Assembly (NCBI GenBank): GCA_958298945.1
Contig: OY282608.1
Coordinates: forward strand, 76,494,806 to 76,558,805
Reading direction: 5' to 3'
DNA: 64,000 nucleotides
Source: Atherix ibis
Taxonomy: Eukaryota > Arthropoda > Insecta > Diptera > Athericidae
Below are positions 32,600 through 43,720 of this stretch, one piece after another. Numbering within the stretch: the stretch's first letter is position 1; every line of letters begins with the position of its first letter. Both the position numbers and the translations under genes were made by a program. The notes beneath the pieces were generated by a model. It was not told where the DNA came from and made no database searches. It saw only the letters and a list, made by a program, of their open reading frames with translations.

Positions 32600-33707
32600 G
32601 GTTTTTTGGTTTTTTGGTTTGTTGGCTTGTTTGTTTGTTGGGTTGTTCGTTTGTTCGTTTGTTGGCTTGTTGGTTTGTTGGTTTGTTGGTTTGTTGGTTT
32701 GTTGGTTTGTTGATTTGTTGGTTTGTTGGTTTATTTGTTTGTTGGTTTGTTGATTTGTTGGTTTGTTGGTTTGTTGGTTTGTTGGTTTGTTGGTTTGTTG
32801 GTTTGTTGGTTTGTTGGTTTGTTTGTTTGTTGGTTTGTTTGTTTGTTGGGTTGTTGGTTTGTTGGCTTGTTGGCTTGTTGGCTTGTTGGCTTGTTGGTTT
32901 GTTGGTTTGTTGGTTTGTTGGTTTGTTGGTTTATTTGTTTGTTGGTTTGTTGGCTTGTTGGTTTGGCTTGTTGGTTTGTCGGTTTCTTTGTTTGTTGGTT
33001 TGTTGGTTTGTTAGCTTGTTGGTTTGTTGGTTTGTTGGTTTGTTGGTTTGTTGGTTTGTTGGTTTGTTGGTTTGTTGGCTTGTTGGTTTGTTGGTTTTTT
33101 GGTTTTTTGGTTTGTTGGTTTGTTGGTTTGTTCGTTTGTTGGTTTGTTGGTTTGTTGGTTTGTTGGTTTGTTGGTTTGTTGGTTTGTTGGTTTGTTGGTT
33201 TGTTGGTTTGTTGGTTTGTTGGTTTGTTGGTGTGTTGGTTTGTTGGTTTTTGGTTTGTAGGCTTGTTTGTTTGTTGGTTTGTTCGTTTGTTCGTTTGCTG
33301 GCTTGTTGGTTTGTTGGTTTGTTGGTTTGTTGGTTTGTTGGTTTGTTGGTTTGTTGGTTTGTTGGCTTGTTGGCTTGTTGGTTTGTTGGTTTGTTGGTTT
33401 GTAGGTTTGTTGGTTTGTTGGTTTGTTCGTTTATTTGTTTGTTGGTTTGTTGGCTTGTTGGTTTGTTAGCTTGTTGGTTTGTTGGTTTGTTGGTTTGTTG
33501 GTTTGTTGGTTTGTTGGTTTGTTGGTTTGTTGGTTTCTTGGTTTCTTGGTTTCTTGGTTTCTTGGTTTCTTGGTTTCTTGGTTTGTTGGTTTCTTGGTTT
33601 GTTGGTTTGTTGGTTTGTTGGTTTGTTGGTTTGTTGGTTTGTTGGTTTGTTGGTTTGTTGGTTTGTTGGTTTGTTGGTTTGTTGGTTTGTTGGTTTGTTG
33701 GTTTGTT
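32600..33707. repeat. E1, 1.1-kb tandem unit
   Basis: It starts with two consecutive GGTTTTTT at 32,600, then GGGTTGTTCG, TTTATTTG, TTTGTTGGGTTG, four TTGGCTTG, the -3 slip GGTTTGGCTTG (32,960), TTTGTCGGTTTC, GGTGTG, the -1 slip with GTAGGC (33,245), TTTGCTGGC and TTCGTTTATTTG. It ends with a TTTC run (33,532-33,600). The next double GGTTTTTT is 1,108 bp on. Confidence 0.85.
33532..33595. repeat. Homogenised TTGGTTTC run
   Basis: Six consecutive GGTTTCTT octamers occupy 33,532-33,579, then one GGTTTGTT, then another GGTTTCTT. Elsewhere this variant occurs singly or in runs of two or three after TTGGCATG, so this is a local expansion of a single variant. Confidence 0.9.
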
Positions 33708-34782
33708 GGTTTTTTGGTTTTTTGGTTTGTTGGCTTGTTTGTTTGTTGGGTTGTTCGTTTGTTGGCTTGTTGGTTTGTTGGTTTGTTGGTTTGTTGGTTT
33801 GTTGGTTTGTTGATTTGTTGGTTTGTTGGTTTATTTGTTTGTTGGTTTGTTGATTTGTTGGTTTGTTGGTTTGTTTGTTTATTTGTTTATTGGTTTGTTG
33901 GTTTGTTGGTTTGTTGGTTTGTTTGTTTGTTGGTTTGTTTGTTTGTTGGGTTGTTGGTTTGTTGGCTTGTTGGCTTGTTGGCTTGTTGGCTTGTTGGTTT
34001 GTTGGTTTGTTGGTTTGTTGGTTTGTTGGTTTATTTGTTTGTTGGTTTGTTGGCTTGTTGGTTTGGCTTGTTGGTTTGTCGGTTTCTTTGTTTGTTGGTT
34101 TGTTGGTTTGTTGGCTTGTTGGTTTGTTGGTTTGTTGGTTTGTTGGTTTGTTGGTTTGTTGGTTTGTTGGCTTGTTGGTTTGTTGGTTTTTTGGTTTTTT
34201 GGTTTGTTGGTTTATTGGTTTGTTCGTTTGTTGGTTTGTTGGTTTGTTGGCTTGTTGGTTTGTTGGTTTGTTGGTTTGTTGGTTTGTTGGTTTGTTGGTT
34301 TGTTGGTTTGTTGGTTTGTTGGTTTGTTGGTGTGTTGGTTTGTTGGTTTTTGGTTTGTAGGCTTGTTTGTTTGTTGGTTTGTTCGTTTGTTCGTTTGCTG
34401 GCTTGTTGGTTTGTTGGTTTGTTGGTTTGTTGGTTTGTTGGTTTGTTGGTTTGTTGGTTTGTTGGCTTGTTGGCTTGTTGGTTTGTTGGTTTGTTGGTTT
34501 GTAGGTTTGTTGGTTTGTTGGTTTGTTCGTTTATTTGTTTGTTGGTTTGTTGGCTTGTTGGTTTGTTAGCTTGTTGGTTTGTTGGTTTGTTGGTTTGTTG
34601 GTTTGTTGGTTTGTTGGTTTGTTGGTTTGTTGGTTTGTTGGTTTGTTGGTTTGTTGGTTTGTTGGTGTGTTGGTTTGTTGGTTTTTGGTTTGTAGGCTTG
34701 TTTGTTTGTTGGTTTGTTCGTTTGTTCGTTTGCTGGCTTGTTGGTTTGTTGGTTTGTTGGTTTGTTGGTTTGTTGGTTTGTT
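33708..34782. repeat. E2, 1.08-kb tandem unit
   Basis: Same order as E1: double GGTTTTTT (33,708), TTTATTTGTTTATTGG, GGGTTG, -3 slip (34,060), TTTGTCGG, GGTGTG, -1 slip with GTAGGC (34,345), TTTGCTGGC, TTCGTTTATTTG. Its last part repeats the -1 slip module a second time (34,680, 335 bp on), replacing the TTTC run of E1. Confidence 0.85.
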
Positions 34783-37587
34783 GGTTTTTTGGTTTTTTGG
34801 TTTGTTGGCTTGTTTGTTTGTTGGTTTGTTCGTTTGTTCGTTTGTTGGCTTGTTGGTTTGTTGGTTTGTTGGTTTGTTGGTTTGTTGGTTTGTTGATTTG
34901 TTGGTTTGTTGGTTTATTTGTTTGTTGGTTTGTTGATTTGTTGGTTTGTTGGTTTGTTTGTTTATTTGTTTATTGGTTTGTTGGTTTGTTGGTTTGTTGG
35001 TTTGTTTGTTTGTTGGTTTGTTTGTTTGTTGGGTTGTTGGTTTGTTGGCTTGTTGGCTTGTTGGCTTGTTGGCTTGTTGGTTTGTTGGTTTGTTGGTTTG
35101 TTGGTTTGTTGGTTTATTTGTTTGTTGGTTTGTTGGCTTGTTGGTTTGGCTTGTTGGTTTGTCGGTTTCTTTGTTTGTTGGTTTGTTGGTTTGTTGGCTT
35201 GTTGGTTTGTTGGTTTGTTGGTTTGTTGGTTTGTTGGTTTGTTGGCTTGTTGGTTTGTTGGTTTTTTGGTTTTTTGGTTTGTTGGTTTGTTGGTTTGTTC
35301 GTTTGTTGGTTTGTTGGTTTGTTGGTTTGTTGGTTTGTTGGTTTGTTGGTTTGTTGGTTTGTTGGTTTGTTGGTTTGTTGGTTTGTTGGTTTGTTGGTGT
35401 GTTGGTTTGTTGGTTTTTGGTTTGTAGGCTTGTTTGTTTGTTGGTTTGTTCGTTTGTTCGTTTGCTGGCTTGTTGGTTTGTTGGTTTGTTGGTTTGTTGG
35501 TTTGTTGGTTTGTTGATTTGTTGGTTTGTTGGCTTGTTGGCTTGTTGGTTTGTTGGTTTGTTGGTTTGTAGGTTTGTTGGTTTGTTGGTTTGTTCGTTTA
35601 TTTGTTTGTTGGTTTGTTGGCTTGTTGGTTTGTTAGCTTGTTGGTTTGTTGGTTTGTTGGTTTGTTGGTTTGTTGGTTTGTTGGTTTGTTGGTTTGTTGG
35701 TTTGTTGGTTTGTTGGTTTGTTGGCTTGTTGCCTTGTTGGCTTGTTGGTTTGTTGGTTTGTTGGTTTGTTGGTTTGTTGGTTTGTTGGTTTGTTGGTTTG
35801 TTGGTTTGTTGGTTTGTTGGTTTGTTGGTTTGTTGGTTTATTTGTTTGTTGGTTTGTTGGCTTGTTGGTTTGTTAGCTTTTTGGTTTGTTGGTTTGTTGG
35901 TTTGTTTGTTCGTTGGTTTGTTCGTTTGTTGGCTTGTTGGTTTGTTGGCTTGTTGGCATGTTGGTTTGTTGGTTTGTTGGTTTGTTGGTTTGTTGGTTTG
36001 TTGGTTTGTTGGTTTGTTGGTTTGTTGGTTTGTTGGTTTGTTGGTTTGTTGGTTTGTTGGTTTGTTGGTTTGTTGGTTTGTTGGTTTGTTGGTTTGTTGG
36101 TTTGTTGGTTTGTTGGTTTGTTGGTTTGTTGGTTTGTTGGTATGTTGTTTTATTTGTTTGTTTGTTTGTTGGTTTGTTGGTTTTTTGGTTTGTTGGTATG
36201 TTGGTTTGTTGGCTTGTTGGCTTGTTGGTTGTTGGTTTGTTGGTTTGTTGGTTTGTTGGTTTGTTGGTTTGTTGGTTTGTTGGTTTGTTGGTTTGTTGGT
36301 TTGTTGGTTTGTTGGTTTGTTGGTTGTTGGTTTGTTGGTTTGTTGGTTTGTTGGTTTGTTGGTTTGTTGATTTGTTTGTTTGTTGGTTTGTTCGTTTGTT
36401 GGCTTGTTGGTTTGTCCGTTTGTTGGCTTGTTGGTTTGTTGGCTTGTTGGCTTGTTGGCATATAGGTTTCTTGGTTTGTTGGTTTGTTGGTTTGTTGGTT
36501 TGTTGGTTTGTTGGTTTGTTGGTTTGTTGGTTTGTTGATTTGCTGGTTTGTTGGTTTGTTGGTTTATTTGTTTGTTCGTTTGATGGTTTGTTGGTTTGTT
36601 GGTTTGTTTGTTTGTTGGTTTGTTGGTTTATTTGTTTGTTCGTTTGTTGGCTTGTTGGTTTGTTGGCTTGTTGGTTTGTTCGTTTGATGGTTTGTTGGTT
36701 TGTTGGTTTGTTTGTTTGTTGGTTTATTCGTTTGTTGGTTTTTTGGTTTGTTGGCTTGTTGGTTTGTTGGTTTGTTGGCTTGTTGGCTTGTTGGTTTGTT
36801 GGTTTGTTGGTTTGTTGGTTTGTTGGTTTATTTGTTTGTTGGTTTGTTGGCTTGTTGGTTTGGCTTGTTGGTTTGTCGGTTTCTTTGTTTGTTGGTTTGT
36901 TGGTTTGTTGGCTTGTTGGTTTGTTGGTTTGTTGGTTTGTTGGTTTGTTGGTTTGTTGGTTTGTTGGTTTGTTGGCTTGTTGGTTTGTTGGTTTTTTGGT
37001 TTTTTGGTTTGTTGGTTTATTGGTTTGTTCGTTTGTTGGTTTGTTGGTTTGTTGGTTTGTTGGTTTGTTGGTTTGTTGGTTTGTTGGTTTGTTGGTTTGT
37101 TGGTTTGTTGGTTTGTTGGTTTGTTGGTTTGTTGGTGTGTTGGTTTGTTGGTTTTTGGTTTATAGGCTTGTTTGTTTGTTGGTTTGTTCGTTTGTTCGTT
37201 TGCTGGCTTGTTGGTTTGTTGGTTTGTTGGTTTGTTGGTTTGTTGGTTTGTTGGTTTGTTGGTTTGTTGGCTTGTTGGCTTGTTGGTTTGTTGGTTTGTT
37301 GGTTTGTAGGTTTGTTGGTTTGTTGGTTTGTTCGTTTATTTGTTTGTTGGTTTGTTGGCTTGTTGGTTTGTTAGCTTGTTGGTTTGTTGGTTTGTTGGTT
37401 TGTTGGTTTGTTGGTTTGTTGGTTTGTTGGTTTGTTGGTTTGTTGGTTTGTTGGTTTGTTGGTTTGTTGGTGTGTTGGTTTGTTGGTTTTTGGTTTGTAG
37501 GCTTGTTTGTTTGTTGGTTTGTTCGTTTGTTCGTTTGCTGGCTTGTTGGTTTGTTGGTTTGTTGGTTTGTTGGTTTGTTGGTTTGTT
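34783..37587. repeat. P1, 2,805-bp higher-order unit
   Basis: P1 contains an E-type left part (-3 slip 35,143, -1 slip 35,412, TTCGTTTATTTG), an F part (TTGCCTTG 35,729, TTAGCTTTTTGG, TTTGTTCGTTGG, a perfect run 35,959-36,138), a G-type insert (36,145-37,330) and a second E module (-3 slip 36,857, -1 slips 37,150 and 37,485). Its landmarks recur 2,805 bp on at the left end. 2,805 leaves remainder 5, as the slips predict (net -11). Confidence 0.85.
36120..36800. repeat. G2, inner copy of the G block
   Basis: GGTATGTTGTTTTATTTG, GGTATG, the -1 slips GGTTGTT at 36,227 and 36,322, TTTGTCCG, GGCATATAGG, TTTGCTGG, TTTGATGG and TTTATTCG match 40,520-41,190 at offset 4,394. GGCATATAGG here is GGCATATTGG there. 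The second GGTTGTT 95 bp after the first is absent from G1. Confidence 0.83.
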
Positions 37588-39207
37588 GGTTTTTTGGTTT
37601 TTTGGTTTGTTGGCTTGTTTGTTTGTTGGTTTGTTCGTTTGTTCGTTTGTTGGCTTGTTGGTTTGTTGGTTTGTTGGTTTGTTGGTTTGTTGGTTTGTTG
37701 ATTTGTTGGTTTGTTGGTTTATTTGTTTGTTGGTTTGTTGATTTGTTGGTTTGTTGGTTTGTTTGTTTATTTGTTTATTGGTTTGTTGGTTTGTTGGTTT
37801 GTTGGTTTGTTTGTTTGTTGGTTTGTTTGTTTGTTGGGTTGTTGGTTTGTTGGCTTGTTGGCTTGTTGGCTTGTTGGCTTGTTGGTTTGTTGGTTTGTTG
37901 GTTTGTTGGTTTGTTGGTTTATTTGTTTGTTGGTTTGTTGGCTTGTTGGTTTGGCTTGTTGGTTTGTCGGTTTCTTTGTTTGTTGGTTTGTTGGTTTGTT
38001 GGCTTGTTGGTTTGTTGGTTTGTTGGTTTGTTGGTTTGTTGGTTTGTTGGCTTGTTGGTTTGTTGGTTTTTTGGTTTTTTGGTTTGTTGGTTTGTTGGTT
38101 TGTTCGTTTGTTGGTTTGTTGGTTTGTTGGTTTGTTGGTTTGTTGGTTTGTTGGTTTGTTGGTTTGTTGGTTTGTTGGTTTGTTGGTTTGTTGGTTTGTT
38201 GGTGTGTTGGTTTGTTGGTTTTTGGTTTGTAGGCTTGTTTGTTTGTTGGTTTGTTCGTTTGTTCGTTTGCTGGCTTGTTGGTTTGTTGGTTTGTTGGTTT
38301 GTTGGTTTGTTGGTTTGTTGATTTGTTGGTTTGTTGGCTTGTTGGCTTGTTGGTTTGTTGGTTTGTTGGTTTGTAGGTTTGTTGGTTTGTTGGTTTGTTC
38401 GTTTATTTTGTTTGTTGGTTTGTTGGCTTGTTGGTTTGTTAGCTTGTTGGTTTGTTGGTTTGTTGGTTTGTTGGTTTGTTGGTTTGTTGGTTTGTTGGTT
38501 TGTTGGTTTGTTGGCTTGTTGCCTTGTTGGCTTGTTGGTTTGTTGGTTTGTTGGTTTGTTGGTTTGTTGGTTTGTTGGTTTGTTGGTTTGTTGGTTTGTT
38601 GGTTTGTTGGTTTGTTGGTTTGTTGGTTTATTTGTTTGTTGGTTTGTTGGCTTGTTGGTTTGTTAGCTTTTTGGTTTGTTGGTTTGTTGGTTTGTTTGTT
38701 CGTTGGTTTGTTCGTTTGTTGGCTTGTTGGTTTGTTGGCTTGTTGGCATGTTGGTTTGTTGGTTTGTTGGTTTGTTGGTTTGTTGGTTTGTTGGTTTGTT
38801 GGTTTGTTGGTTTGTTGGTTTGTTGGTTTGTTGGTTTGTTGGTTTGTTGGTTTGTTGGTTTGTTGGTTTGTTGGTTTGTTGGTTTGTTGGTTTGTTGGTT
38901 TGTTGGTTTGTTGGTATGTTGTTTTATTTGTTTGTTTGTTTGTTGGTTTGTTCGTTTATTTGTTTGTTGGTTTGTTGGCTTGTTGGTTTGTTAGCTTGTT
39001 GGTTTGTTGGTTTGTTGGTTTGTTGGTTTGTTGGTTTGTTGGTTTGTTGGTTTGTTGGTTTGTTGGTTTGTTGGTTTGTTGGTTTGTTGGTGTGTTGGTT
39101 TGTTGGTTTTTGGTTTGTAGGCTTGTTTGTTTGTTGGTTTGTTCGTTTGTTCGTTTGCTGGCTTGTTGGTTTGTTGGTTTGTTGGTTTGTTGGTTTGTTG
39201 GTTTGTT
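37588..39207. repeat. P2, 1,620-bp unit lacking the G insert
   Basis: P2 follows P1 through the E and F parts (-3 slip 37,948, -1 slip 38,217, a one-base gain at TTTATTTTG near 38,404, TTGCCTTG 38,519). At about 38,949 it jumps from the TTGTTTTATTTG landmark straight to TTCGTTTATTTG, which in P1 is at 37,328. The missing piece is about 1,185 bp, exactly 2,805 minus 1,620. The TTTATTTTG gain is private to P2 and P3. Confidence 0.87.
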
Positions 39208-40540
39208 GGTTTTTTGGTTTTTTGGTTTGTTGGCTTGTTTGTTTGTTGGTTTGTTCGTTTGTTCGTTTGTTGTCTTGTTGGTTTGTTGGTTTGTTGGTTT
39301 GTTGGTTTGTTGGTTTGTTGATTTGTTGGTTTGTTGGTTTATTTGTTTGTTGGTTTGTTGATTTGTTGGTTTGTTGGTTTGTTTGTTTATTTGTTTATTG
39401 GTTTGTTGGTTTGTTGGTTTGTTGGTTTGTTTGTTTGTTGGTTTGTTTGTTTGTTGGGTTGTTGGTTTGTTGGCTTGTTGGCTTGTTGGCTTGTTGGCTT
39501 GTTGGTTTGTTGGTTTGTTGGTTTGTTGGTTTGTTGGTTTATTTGTTTGTTGGTTTGTTGGCTTGTTGGTTTGGCTTGTTGGTTTGTCGGTTTCTTTGTT
39601 TGTTGGTTTGTTGGTTTGTTGGCTTGTTGGTTTGTTGGTTTGTTGGTTTGTTGGTTTGTTGGTTTGTTGGCTTGTTGGTTTGTTGGTTTTTTGGTTTTTT
39701 GGTTTGTTGGTTTGTTGGTTTGTTCGTTTGTTGGTTTGTTGGTTTGTTGGTTTGTTGGTTTGTTGGTTTGTTGGTTTGTTGGTTTGTTGGTTTGTTGGTT
39801 TGTTGGTTTGTTGGTTTGTTGGTGTGTTGGTTTGTTGGTTTTTGGTTTGTAGGCTTGTTTGTTTGTTGGTTTGTTCGTTTGTTCGTTTGCTGGCTTGTTG
39901 GTTTGTTGGTTTGTTGGTTTGTTGGTTTGTTGGTTTGTTGATTTGTTGGTTTGTTGGCTTGTTGGCTTGTTGGTTTGTTGGTTTGTTGGTTTGTAGGTTT
40001 GTTGGTTTGTTGGTTTGTTCGTTTATTTTGTTTGTTGGTTTGTTGGCTTGTTGGTTTGTTAGCTTGTTGGTTTGTTGGTTTGTTGGTTTGTTGGTTTGTT
40101 GGTTTGTTGGTTTGTTGGTTTGTTGGTTTGTTGGCTTGTTGCCTTGTTGGCTTGTTGGTTTGTTGGTTTGTTGGTTTGTTGGTTTGTTGGTTTGTTGGTT
40201 TGTTGGTTTGTTGGTTTGTTGGTTTGTTGGTTTGTTGGTTTGTTGGTTTATTTGTTTGTTGGTTTGTTGGCTTGTTGGTTTGTTAGCTTTTTGGTTTGTT
40301 GGTTTGTTGGTTTGTTTGTTCGTTGGTTTGTTCGTTTGTTGGCTTGTTGGTTTGTTGGCTTGTTGGCATGTTGGTTTGTTGGTTTGTTGGTTTGTTGGTT
40401 TGTTGGTTTGTTGGTTTGTTGGTTTGTTGGTTTGTTGGTTTGTTGGTTTGTTGGTTTGTTGGTTTGTTGGTTTGTTGGTTTGTTGGTTTGTTGGTTTGTT
40501 GGTTTGTTGGTTTGTTGGTTTGTTGGTTTGTTGGTATGTT
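39208..40540. repeat. P3, third P unit, continuing into G3
   Basis: Near-identical to P2 at offset 1,620 (-3 slip 39,568, -1 slip 39,837, TTTATTTTG gain near 40,024, TTGCCTTG 40,139). From 40,541 it continues into a full G block as P1 does, so P2 is the copy that lost it or P3 is a chimera of P2-like and P1-like ends. Confidence 0.87.
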
Positions 40541-42070
40541 GTTTTATTTGTTTGTTTGTTTGTTGGTTTGTTGGTTTTTTGGTTTGTTGGTATGTTGGTT
40601 TGTTGGCTTGTTGGCTTGTTGGTTGTTGGTTTGTTGGTTTGTTGGTTTGTTGGTTTGTTGGTTTGTTGGTTTGTTGGTTTGTTGGTTTGTTGGTTTGTTG
40701 GTTTGTTGGTTTGTTGGTTGTTGGTTTGTTGGTTTGTTGGTTTGTTGGTTTGTTGGTTTGTTGATTTGTTTGTTTGTTGGTTTGTTCGTTTGTTGGCTTG
40801 TTGGTTTGTCCGTTTGTTGGCTTGTTGGTTTGTTGGCTTGTTGGCTTGTTGGCATATTGGTTTCTTGGTTTGTTGGTTTGTTGGTTTGTTGGTTTGTTGG
40901 TTTTTTGGTTTGTTGGTTTGTTGGTTTGTTGATTTGCTGGTTTGTTGGTTTGTTGGTTTATTTGTTTGTTCGTTTGTTGGTTTGTTGGTTTGTTGGTTTG
41001 TTTGTTTGTTGGTTTGTTGGTTTATTTGTTTGTTCGTTTGTTGGCTTGTTGGTTTGTTGGCTTGTTGGTTTGTTCGTTTGATGGTTTGTTGGTTTGTTGG
41101 TTTGTTTGTTTGTTGGTTTATTCGTTTGTTGGTTTTTTGGTTTGTTGGCTTGTTGGTTTGTTGGTTTGTTGGCTTGTTGGTTTGTTGGTTTGTTGGTTCG
41201 TTGGTTTGTTGGTTTGTTGGTTTGTTTGTTTGTTGGTTTGTTCGTTTGTTGGCTTGTTGGTTTATTGGTTTGTTTGTTTGTTGGTTTGTTGGTTTGTTGG
41301 TTTATTTGTTTGTTGGTTTGTTAGTTTTTGTTGGTTTGTTGTTTTGTTTGTTTGTTGGCTTGTTGGTTTGTTAGTTTGTTGGTTTGTTGGTTTGTTTGTT
41401 TGTTGGCTTGTTGATTTGTTGGCTTGTTGGCATGTTGGTTTCTTGGTTTGTTGGTTTGTTGGTTTCTTGGTTTGTTGGTTTGTTGGTTTGTTGGTTTGTT
41501 GGTTTGTTGGTTTGTTGGTTTGTTGGTTTTTTGATTTGTTGGTTTGTTGGTTTGTTGGTTTATATGTTTGTTGGTTTGTTGATTTGTTGGTTTGTTGGTT
41601 TTTTGATTTGTTGGTTTGTTGGTTTGTTGGTTTATATGTTTGTTGGTTTGTTGATTTGTTGGTTTGTTTGTTTGTTTGTTTGTTGGTTTGTTGCCTTGTT
41701 GGCATGTTGGTTTGTTGGTTTGTTGGTTTGTTGGTTTGTTAGTTTGTTGGTTTGTTGGTTTGTTTGTTTGTTGGTTTGTTCGTTTGTTGGCTTGTTGGTT
41801 TGTTCGTTTGTTGGCTTGTTGGTTTGTTGGCTTGTTGGCATGTTGGTTTCTTGGTTTGTTGGTTTGTTGGTTTGTTGGTTTCTTGGTTTCTTGGTTTGTT
41901 GGTTTGTTGGTTTGTTGGTTTGTTGGTTTGTTGGTTTGTTGGTGTGTTGGTTTGTTGGTTTGTTGGTTTTTTGATTTGTTGGTTTGTTGGTTTGTTGGTG
42001 TATATGTTTGTTGGTTTGTCGATTTGTTGGTTTGTTTGTTTGTTCGTTTGTTGACTTGTTGGTTTGTTGG
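40520..42070. repeat. G3, distal copy of the G block
   Basis: -1 slips at 40,621 and 40,716 (a pair, as in G2), GGCATATTGG (40,852), TTTGATGG, TTTATTCG, GGTTCGTTGG, TTAGTTTTTGTTGG (+2 on TTAG, 41,323), TTTTTTGATTTG with TTTATATG at 41,559 and 41,632, TTGCCTTGTTGGCATG (41,691), and GTATATG near 42,000. The left 650 bp match G2 (offset 4,394) and the right 900 bp match G1 (offset 10,011 to 10,091). Confidence 0.86.
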
Positions 42071-43720
42071 CTTGTTGGCTTGTTGGCATGTTGGTTTCTT
42101 GGTTTGTTGATTTGTTGGTTTGTTGGTTTGTTGGTTTGTTGGTTTGTTGATTTGTTGTTTTGTTGGTTTGTTGGTTTGTTGGTTTATTTGTTTGTTTGTT
42201 TTTTGGTTTGTTGGTTTGTTGGTTTGTTTGTTTGTTTGTTTGTTGGTTTGTTGGTTTATTTGTTTGTTCGTTTGTTGGCTTGTTGGTTTGTTGGCTTGTT
42301 GGTTTGTTCGTTTGTTGGTTTGTTGGTTTGTTGGTTTGTTCAATTGTTGGTTTGTTCGTTTGTTGGCTTGTTGGTTTGTTGGCTTGTTGGTTTGTTGGTT
42401 TTTTGGTTTGTTGGTTTGTTTGTTTGTTGGTTTGTTCGTTTGTTGGTTTGTTGGTTTGTTGGCTTGTTGGTTTGTTGGTTTGTTGGCTTGTTGGTATGTT
42501 GGTTTGTTGGTTTGTTGGTTTGTTGGTTTGTTGCTTTGTTGGTTTGTTGGTTTGTTGGTTTGTTGGTTTGTTGGTTTGTTGGTTTGTTTGCTTGTTGGTT
42601 TGTTGGTTTGCAAGTTTATTTTCTTGTTGGTTTGTTGGTTTATTTGTTTGTTGGTTTGTTGGTTTTTGTTGGTTTGTTGGTTTGTTTGTTTGTTGGTTTG
42701 TTAGTTTGTTGGTTTGTTGGTTTGTTTGTTTGTTTGTTGGCTTGTTTGTTTGTTGGCTTGTTGGCTTGTTGGCATGTTGGTTTCTTGGTTTGTTGGCTTG
42801 TTGGTTTCTTGGTTTCTTGGTTTCTTGGTTTTTTGGTTTGTTGGTTTGTTGGTTTGTTGGTTTGTTGGCTTGTTGGTTTGTTCGTTTGTTGGTTTGTTGG
42901 TTTGTTGGTTTGTTCAATTGTTGGTTTGTTCGTTTGTTGGCTTGTTGGTTTGTTGGCTTGTTGGTTTGTTGGTTTGTTGGTTTGTTGGTTTGTTTGTTTG
43001 TTGGTTTGTTCGTTTGTTGGTTTGTTGGTTTGTTGGCTTGTTGGTTTGTTGGTTTGTTGGCTTGTTGGTATGTTGGTTTGTTGGTTTGTTGGTTTGTTGG
43101 TTTGTTGGCTTGTTGGTTTGTTGGCTTGTTGGTTTCTTGGTTTCTTGGTTTCTTGGTTTTTTGGTTTGTTGGTTTGTTGGTTTGTTGGTTTGTTGGCTTG
43201 TTGGTTTGTTCGTTTGTTGGTTTGTTGGTTTGTTGGTTTGTTCAATTGTTGGTTTGTTCGTTTGTTGGCTTGTTGGTTTGTTGGCTTGTTGGTTTGTTGG
43301 TTTGTTGGTTTGTTGGTTTGTTTGTTTGTTGGTTTGTTCGTTTGTTGGTTTGTTCGTTTGTTGGTTTGTTGGTTTGTTGGTTTGTTCAATTGTTGGTTTG
43401 TTCGTTTGTTGGCTTGTTGGTTTGTTGGCTTGTTGGTTTGTTGGTTTGTTGGTTTGTTGGTTTGTTTGTTTGTTGGTTTGTTCGTTTGTTGGTTTGTTGG
43501 TTTGTTGGCTTGTTGGTTTGTTGGTTTGTTGGCTTGTTGGTATGTTGGTTTGTTGGTTTGTTGGTTTGTTGGTTTGTTGGCTTGTTGGTTTGTTGGTTTG
43601 TTGGTTTGTTGGTTTGTTGGTTTGTTGGTTTGTTGGTTTGTTGGTTTGTTGGTTTATTTGTTTGTTGGTTTGTTGGTTTTTGTTGGTTTGTTGGTTTGTT
43701 TGTTTGTTGGTTTGTTAGTT
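42071..43720. repeat. H1 block with 328-bp tandem repeat
   Basis: TTGTTTTG (42,158), TTTGTTTTTTGG, TTCAATTG (42,339), TTGGTATG, TTTGCAAGTTTATTTTC (about 42,610), the +2 slip (42,661), GGCATG and a TTTC triplet. Then a 328-bp (41 octamers) tandem pair begins: GGTTTC clusters at 42,803 and 43,131, TTCAATTG at 42,913 and 43,241, with a further TTCAATTG 144 bp on (43,385). A second +2 slip is at 43,675. Confidence 0.85.

Noticed and set aside
33532..33595. The pyrimidine-leaning TTTC run as a separate microsatellite.
   Set aside because: It keeps the 8-bp GG spacing and sits inside an E unit, so it is an expanded octamer variant, not a different repeat.
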